Shown here: positions 5,935-9,538 of the stretch, piece after piece | Position numbering within the stretch: position 1 is the first letter of the stretch | How the letters are laid out: each line of letters starts with the position of its first letter | Origin: Deltaproteobacteria bacterium | Lineage (GTDB): Bacteria > SAR324 > NAC60-12 | DNA: 9,538 nucleotides | Assembly (NCBI GenBank): GCA_003541985.1 | Contig: DPLM01000346.1 | Coordinates: 862-10,399 of the forward strand | Direction of reading: 5' to 3' | The notes under the pieces: generated by a model | What the model saw: only the letters and a program-made list of their open reading frames with translations | Told to the model about the DNA's origin: nothing | The model's database searches: none | Made by a program: the position numbers and the translations under genes

Positions 5935-7245
5935 ATGCGAGTGACTGAAACTATCAAGCGGGATCAAGTCCTCAGCAACATTCAAAGAAACGCCCAAAAG
6001 CTGCAAGATCTCCAAATGGAGATGGCCACAGGCCAACGGATCAACAAGCCCTCTGATGATCCACTCGGTGCTACTATGGCCCAGGACATCGTGACCAACA
6101 TTTCCAAACAACGACAACGCCTAGCCAATCTCGCGGACTCCGTTTCTTGGTTAGAACGCTCAGAGATTGAGTTGATCAAGATCAATGAGTTTCTTGACAA
6201 AGCAAAAACACTGGTCATGTCACAATCGACCAGTTCCGCGAATAAAGACACACGCAACGCAACAGCGGGCGAGATCAAGGATATCCGAGATGCCTTATTC
6301 GATGCCGGTAACGCTCGTTCAGGCAAGTTATATCTCTTCTCAGGAATCAAATCACTGACTCCTGCCATCAAACACAACTACATCCTCCAACCAGCTAAGG
6401 TTGAAACAGAAAAGATTGTCCAGAGTGACATTCGTGACTTGGTTGACGTCACCCAGTTTCAGGCTCAATTTGAAGGCTTCTCGAAAAATCCATATGTCCT
6501 GAGAATTACAGAGTCAGGGACTTGGGGTCGAGCACGCTACCAAATCTCTGATGATGGCGGACAGAATTGGGGACCCGAGCTGAGCCTGCGGCCTGTGGTC
6601 GATGTGATCAATCCGTCTGGGAAGGAGAGCGATCAGGTCAAACTTAAATTTTCTGATGATCGAGGAGAATTACAGGACAAAGTCAACTTGTTACCAGATG
6701 CTTTCGATTTCAGCGGTGAGAAAGTTGAAGATTTTGATATTTCTGAGCTGGGTCCGGTGTTTCCCGCAGGGATGGAGTTTGTTTTCACCCCTAACCCACC
6801 TATTTCTTTCATCGGCAGTCCTCAAAAGAAAGAGACCCTAATCGCAGACGGAATTACCGTTCCAGTGACTGTGACTGCGAATGAGTTGTTGTTGGGAGAG
6901 GGAGAAATCGAAGTAGATACTTTCTCTCTGCTGATGTCGCTCGAAAGAGCCTTGGAAACTAATGATGGTTCTGTTCTTGCAGAAAAATTGCAAGAATTAG
7001 AATTGGCCTTGGAGCAGGTCTTAAAGCAACGTGCTTTTATCGGAAACACAATGCGTGATCTGCAAGAATCGCAACAGAAACAGGAAGTCCAGATCTTCGA
7101 TCAGGAGCGCCGACTCTCCGAGATTCGCGATGCTGATTTGGCGGAATCTGCCCTGCATCTGAAAACTGCTGAACTGAACAACCGTGTTTCTTTGGACGCC
7201 GGTAGTCGCCTCATTCAGCCATCATTGACAGATTTTTTGCGATAA
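5935..7245 (+). CDS. flgL: Flagellar hook-associated protein 3 FlgL (HAP3)
   Basis: FlgL forms the second hook-filament junction ring, on which flagellin polymerises. The N-terminal flagellin-like domain starts MRVTETIKRDQVLSNIQRNA and contains ATGQRINKPSDDP near residues 32-44, the classic FlgL/flagellin motif, and LYLFSGIKSLTPAI near 132-145. The C-terminal D0 helix (about 395-436) carries RDADLAESALHLKTAELNN and ends in the family's typical short LTDFLR tail. At 436 residues it is longer than the compact roughly 300-residue form. The extra length is a variable middle region (about 150-320) with a YQISDDGGQNWG stretch that resembles an Asp-box turn. A purine-rich AAGAGAA lies about ten bases before the ATG. 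It is very probably cotranscribed with flgK. Confidence 0.95.
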   Translation: MRVTETIKRDQVLSNIQRNAQKLQDLQMEMATGQRINKPSDDPLGATMAQDIVTNISKQRQRLANLADSVSWLERSEIELIKINEFLDKAKTLVMSQSTSSANKDTRNATAGEIKDIRDALFDAGNARSGKLYLFSGIKSLTPAIKHNYILQPAKVETEKIVQSDIRDLVDVTQFQAQFEGFSKNPYVLRITESGTWGRARYQISDDGGQNWGPELSLRPVVDVINPSGKESDQVKLKFSDDRGELQDKVNLLPDAFDFSGEKVEDFDISELGPVFPAGMEFVFTPNPPISFIGSPQKKETLIADGITVPVTVTANELLLGEGEIEVDTFSLLMSLERALETNDGSVLAEKLQELELALEQVLKQRAFIGNTMRDLQESQQKQEVQIFDQERRLSEIRDADLAESALHLKTAELNNRVSLDAGSRLIQPSLTDFLR

Positions 7246-7251
7246 TACATT
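7225..7251 (+). promoter_or_regulatory. possible sigma-70 promoter for csrA-fliW
   Basis: A perfect -35 TTGACA (7225-7230) lies in the last codons of flgL, with TACATT (7246-7251, 4 of 6 to TATAAT) 15 nt further on. The spacer is short and the -10 weak, so this is a tentative call. It would let csrA be made independently of the late flagellar promoters. Confidence 0.25.
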
Positions 7252-7350
7252 GTTCGCAGAACTGGATTCCAAGCGCCCTGCCAGCATAGGATCGCATACA
7301 AATGCCATCAAATGTTTTGAGCGCCCTACTCCCAATAACGGAAAGGCGAG
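7246..7350 (+). promoter_or_regulatory. csrA leader with three GGA motifs
   Basis: This 105-bp gap contains GGA at 7264-7266, 7289-7291 and 7340-7342, the last touching the AAAGG ribosome site. CsrA binds GGA in RNA and in several bacteria represses its own message, so autoregulation is possible. The gap also has two copies of AGCGCCCT (7272-7279 and 7320-7327) and two of CAAATG (7299-7304 and 7309-7314). No terminator follows flgL here. Confidence 0.25.
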
Positions 7351-7584
7351 ATGCTTATACTGACAAGGAAGTCGGGTGAGAGCATTACGATCGGTGACGA
7401 TGTCAAGATCCAGGTCATAGAAATCAAGGGGAAGCAAGTCCGGATTGGAATTGAGGCTCCGCGAAACTACGTCATTCACCGGGAAGAAGTGTACATCCGC
7501 ATTCAGGAAGAAAACAAACGTGCTGCAGAGAAATCACCAGTTTCCTTAAAGAATCTGCGAGATCTTCTGGCTCGTGGACAATAA
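7351..7584 (+). CDS. csrA: Translational regulator CsrA
   Basis: CsrA is a dimeric RNA-binding protein that blocks translation by binding GGA motifs in mRNA leaders; beside fliW its main expected target is flagellin mRNA. The 77-residue product starts MLILTRKSGESITIG. The RNA-contacting Arg6 and Arg44 (in the HREEVY segment at 43-48) are both present, and the RIGIEAP turn at 31-37 is intact. It is longer than the 61-residue enteric form because of a basic and acidic C-terminal helix (about 53-77). A longer C-terminus is typical of CsrA from species that have FliW, which binds there. The ribosome site AAAGG lies four bases before the ATG. It lies 105 bp after flgL and 83 bp before fliW. Confidence 0.97.
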   Translation: MLILTRKSGESITIGDDVKIQVIEIKGKQVRIGIEAPRNYVIHREEVYIRIQEENKRAAEKSPVSLKNLRDLLARGQ

Positions 7585-7667
7585 AGACATTGCTTATTTA
7601 AGCAAGATGTGCTTTCAAAAATCAAACCCAACTACCCAACACCTAGGCCAGCTATCAAAGAGGCTTC

Positions 7668-8174
7668 ATGAGTATGCAAACCACCCGGTTCGGTAAGGTC
7701 GAAATTGATGATAGTCAGGTGCTGACCTTGCCCAGTGGTCTACTCGGCTTCTCAAATGAGCGGCATTTCGTTCTGCTCAACGATGAAGAGCCAGAGTCTC
7801 CTTTTCAGTGGCTACACTCCATGGATACGCCAGACCTCGCTTTCGTTGTCATGGCCCCAACCTACGCCTACTCAGATTATCACATCAACTTGAATGAAGA
7901 TCATCTTCGCAAACTGGAAGCAGAGTCAGCTGACCAAATTCAAGTTCGTTGTATTTTGACTATGGCCCGAGAACTGTCGAGCATTACCATCAACTTACAA
8001 GGTCCGATACTACTAAATTTGGAAAAACGTATCGGGATGCAGCTAGTGATTCCTGATGGAAAATATAATACTCGCCATCCGCTTTTCGGTGAACAGTCTG
8101 CGTCTTCTTCTGAAAGAAAAGAACAAAATTCTGAAAAGTTACATGGTAAGAACAAACGAAAAGCTGTAAGCTAA
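7668..8174 (+). CDS. fliW: Flagellar assembly factor FliW (CsrA antagonist)
   Basis: FliW binds either flagellin or CsrA. When flagellin is exported, free FliW sequesters CsrA and relieves repression of flagellin translation. Family marks are RFGKVEIDDSQVLTLPSGLL at 7-26 followed by GFSNERHFVLL at 27-37, PDLAFVV at 55-61, RCILTMA at 94-100, TINLQGPILLN at 107-117, and KYNTRHPLF at 132-140. The core ends near residue 140, and the last 28 residues are a Ser/Lys/Glu-rich tail that most FliW proteins lack. AAAGAGG lies four bases before ATG 7668; a second in-frame ATG at 7674 is less likely on spacing. Adjacency to csrA is the conserved arrangement. Its TAA overlaps the TAG of the minus-strand gene. 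Confidence 0.95.
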   Translation: MSMQTTRFGKVEIDDSQVLTLPSGLLGFSNERHFVLLNDEEPESPFQWLHSMDTPDLAFVVMAPTYAYSDYHINLNEDHLRKLEAESADQIQVRCILTMARELSSITINLQGPILLNLEKRIGMQLVIPDGKYNTRHPLFGEQSASSSERKEQNSEKLHGKNKRKAVS

Positions 8175-8641
8175 TATGGTTCTGAAATTACAGAAAGCTG
8201 CCGATAAATTTCCTTCTCTTCTGAAAACCAGTCCACGCCAACAGCTCGTCCATCCGTGAAAAGTTCTCCACACATTAGACAGATAGAACCACCCCACCTA
8301 ATTTTACCCCCTGGTATACATAACTGATGAGATCGTATAGCAATCGCCGCTGCCCTCTCTGTCTTTAATGGAATAAAAAGATCGGACTCTTCCATCGAAA
8401 GTAGATGCCAATAAATGAGCGGATTTTCTTTGGGAGAAAGACGTTCAGCCAATGTCTGATCTGACAAGACCATACATTGGCGCTTTGTGATGGTAGCAAG
8501 CACAATGGAAGCAGTAATCCAGTTCTCAGATTTACAAACCAAATCCACTGGGATTTGCTGGTTGACACATTCTTCTAGAAACGCAATGTTGACCAGCGTT
8601 GTACTGGTTGTCTTTTGAATCCAATACTGAGCCCAATTCAT
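8171..8641 (-). CDS. unrecognised 156-residue protein
   Basis: I do not recognise the family. The frame gives 156 residues starting MNWAQYWIQK, without signal peptide or membrane segment, so it is probably cytoplasmic. It looks like an alternating alpha/beta domain. It has C108 and a CLMC pair (C121 and C124). The end (KIRWGGSICLM, then GRAVGVDWFS) faintly recalls the last strands of PilZ domains, but the RxxxR and DxSxxG motifs are absent, so I do not assign that. It is likely real: it fills the space between fliW and the gap fully, has no competing long frame, and has a plausible promoter. It converges on fliW with a 4-bp overlap at 8171-8174. No good ribosome site precedes the ATG. Confidence 0.65.
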   Translation of the reverse strand: MNWAQYWIQKTTSTTLVNIAFLEECVNQQIPVDLVCKSENWITASIVLATITKRQCMVLSDQTLAERLSPKENPLIYWHLLSMEESDLFIPLKTERAAAIAIRSHQLCIPGGKIRWGGSICLMCGELFTDGRAVGVDWFSEEKEIYRQLSVISEPY

Positions 8642-8662
8642 TCTAGAATTTTTACTTAACGG

Positions 8663-8691
8663 CTAATATTACGAAATTTTTTACTTGCCAA
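8663..8691 (-). promoter_or_regulatory. possible sigma-70 promoter for the minus-strand gene
   Basis: Read on the minus strand, TTGGCA (8691-8686), a 17-nt spacer and TATTAG (8668-8663) resemble a sigma-70 promoter (5 of 6 and 4 of 6). Transcription would start about 15 nt before the ATG at 8641, consistent with a very short leader. The AT-rich background makes chance matches likely. Confidence 0.35.
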
Positions 8692-8848
8692 TTGAATTAT
8701 AGTCAAATTATAGAGAGTACAGATATCAATGTCTTGGTAAAGACCAAACAATATTCTTATTTTTCAAATTTTTTTGTAATAGTTGATAAAAAGAAATATT
8801 TGTAGAAAAAAGATCCTATTTTTTGTTCATGAAAATCTTGTGCAACAA

Positions 8849-8905
8849 AAAAGCACACAGAAAGGAAGTCTTTCTACACAACGCAGGAATGTGAGAAAAG
8901 CACAC
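8849..8905 (+). repeat. direct repeat AAAAGCACAC, two copies
   Basis: Two exact 10-bp copies lie at 8849-8858 and 8896-8905, 47 bp start to start, upstream of the PilZ-like gene. They could be a regulator's binding sites, but two copies in an A-rich gap could also be chance. Confidence 0.4.
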
Positions 8906-8924
8906 GATCCTTGCAAGTTGAGAG

Positions 8925-8939
8925 AGAATCAATGATTCT
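8925..8939. promoter_or_regulatory. 15-bp palindrome, possible operator
   Basis: AGAATCA and TGATTCT are perfect inverted arms around one central A. The dyad ends 33 bp before the ATG at 8973, a usual place for a repressor site. No regulator gene is visible nearby. Confidence 0.3.
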
Positions 8940-8972
8940 GAGGCTCTAAATTTTCTGGCATCCTCTTGTGTA

Positions 8973-9538
8973 ATGAAGCTCATGTATTCCTTCGCTCAAC
9001 CAGATTCTGGTGACGCTACGATTCCTGAAATCAATGGACGTCTAACAGAAATCATTCGTATGTCTCACGATGTCCCAGAGACTGTTGAAGTAACTGCTGA
9101 AAATCAAGGCATTCTCATCAAATTTCATGATACAGGCACTGGCTTATGTAGTAATGTAATCTACCAACCAGGGGACCTGTTGACAATGGAGATTCAAACT
9201 GAGGCACATCCTGAAACTGATACATTGAATGCTATCTTTCGCCTAGAAATTCTTTGGTCACGACCTCAGGATGATGAGAACATTCTAGCCATGTGTGTCC
9301 GGCAACTAATATTTGATACCTATGAGGAGCTAAATTTGAAAATTGATCCTGAGCTGCTTGGACTACTTCACAACAAAAGTACCAACAGTACACAGAGGTT
9401 GGTTGAAATATATGGATTAGAAGAAGAACTCAACAAACCTGAACTCAACAAATTGGTCAAAAACTATCGTTTAGTTCATCCCAGTACGCAGTACCGCTAC
9501 GGTGCCAAGATTTTGCACTCCCACCTCAAAAGCTGGTC
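8973..9538 (+). CDS. possible PilZ-like protein, 3' end outside window
   Basis: The frame from ATG 8973 stays open to the last base, giving 188 residues of a longer protein. Upstream stop TGA 8919-8921 bounds the frame; an in-frame ATG at 8982 is the other start candidate. Neither has a strong ribosome site. Residues 47-120 fit the order of a PilZ domain: ILIKFHDTGTGLCSN (46-61, like the D-x-S-x-G-G loop), QPGDLLTMEI (65-74), FRLEILW (89-95) and VRQLIFDTYEEL (109-120). The N-terminal RxxxR that contacts c-di-GMP is not seen; only an R-x5-R occurs (R23, R29). So it would be a degenerate PilZ domain that may not bind c-di-GMP. After residue 124 comes a charged helical region of unknown role. 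There is no signal peptide. Near flagellar genes a motility-control role is possible, but this is inference. Confidence 0.6.
   Translation, partial: MKLMYSFAQPDSGDATIPEINGRLTEIIRMSHDVPETVEVTAENQGILIKFHDTGTGLCSNVIYQPGDLLTMEIQTEAHPETDTLNAIFRLEILWSRPQDDENILAMCVRQLIFDTYEELNLKIDPELLGLLHNKSTNSTQRLVEIYGLEEELNKPELNKLVKNYRLVHPSTQYRYGAKILHSHLKSW

Larger units (their letters stand above)
8642..8972. other. 331-bp AT-rich divergent intergenic region
   Basis: No credible gene is seen here. The left part should carry the minus-strand gene's promoter and the right part that of the downstream gene. The stretch 8752-8826 is strongly A/T-rich with long T and A runs. Visible elements are a small hairpin TTGGT-AAAG-ACCAA (8734-8747), TGTGC/GCACA (8839-8857), AGAAAG/CTTTCT (8859-8875), two copies of AAAAGCACAC (8849-8858 and 8896-8905) and a 15-bp dyad (8925-8939). 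No convincing plus-strand -10/-35 pair was found. Confidence 0.6.

Noticed and set aside
5982..6377. 131-codon open frame on the minus strand inside flgL
   Set aside because: Lies fully antisense to the conserved N-terminal domain of flgL and has no recognisable domain or ribosome site.
7268..7287. Minus-strand TGGCAG-N5-TTGGA
   Set aside because: The -12 GC is missing and it would point antisense into flgL.
7590..7605. TTGCTTA-TT-TAAGCAA between csrA and fliW as a terminator
   Set aside because: The stem is AT-rich with a 2-base loop and lacks a following T-run; csrA and fliW are expected to be cotranscribed.
8200..8207. GCCGATAA, identical to the sigma-28 -10 element
   Set aside because: The bases 11 nt upstream (TCTGAAAT) do not match the -35 element, and it lies inside the minus-strand gene with no plus-strand gene after it.
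8956..8970. TGGCAT...TTGTG, sigma-54-like, before the last gene
   Set aside because: Spacing is one base short, the -12 GC is absent, and transcription would begin after the start codon.

Overview
The window is a late-stage flagellar gene cluster from a diderm (Gram-negative) bacterium. A P-ring gene (flgI) shows an outer membrane is present. The order flgI-flgJ-flgM-flgN-flgK-flgL-csrA-fliW, with a short FlgJ that lacks the muramidase domain and with a FliW/CsrA pair, resembles deltaproteobacteria-like and related deep-branching marine lineages (SAR324-type bacteria are one possibility). This lineage guess rests on gene order and family membership only. Base composition is moderate in the genes and clearly AT-rich only in the 8642-8972 gap.

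Layout. 1-1716 is the 3' part of a large FG-GAP/VCBS-type repeat protein with at least ten Asp-rich calcium-loop motifs on a roughly 54-residue period. A 100-bp gap with a near-consensus sigma-54 promoter leads into flgI (P-ring), followed closely by flgJ (rod-binding chaperone/cap). The flgJ-flgM gap (3225-3383) is the most structured non-coding stretch. It holds a 15/16 match to the sigma-28 (FliA) promoter, then a terminator-like hairpin with a T-run, then two overlapping, mutually exclusive hairpins just before the flgM ribosome site. flgM (anti-sigma-28), flgN (chaperone for FlgK/FlgL), flgK and flgL (hook-filament junction proteins) follow, with a second, weaker sigma-28-like site before flgK. 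csrA and fliW close the run. CsrA is an RNA-binding translational repressor and FliW is its protein antagonist and flagellin partner.

Downstream, fliW converges on an unrecognised 156-residue minus-strand gene, and their stop codons overlap. A 331-bp AT-rich gap with dyads and direct repeats separates this gene from a plus-strand gene cut by the window end, whose product has a weak PilZ-like pattern.

Logic. The cluster reads as a coupled checkpoint. Sigma-54 may drive the basal-body genes flgIJ. Once the hook-basal body is finished, FlgM export frees sigma-28 for flgM and filament-junction genes, while FliW/CsrA tunes flagellin translation. I did not find a wholly new system. The best candidates for something undescribed are the flgM leader RNA and the FG-GAP protein fused into the flagellar locus.
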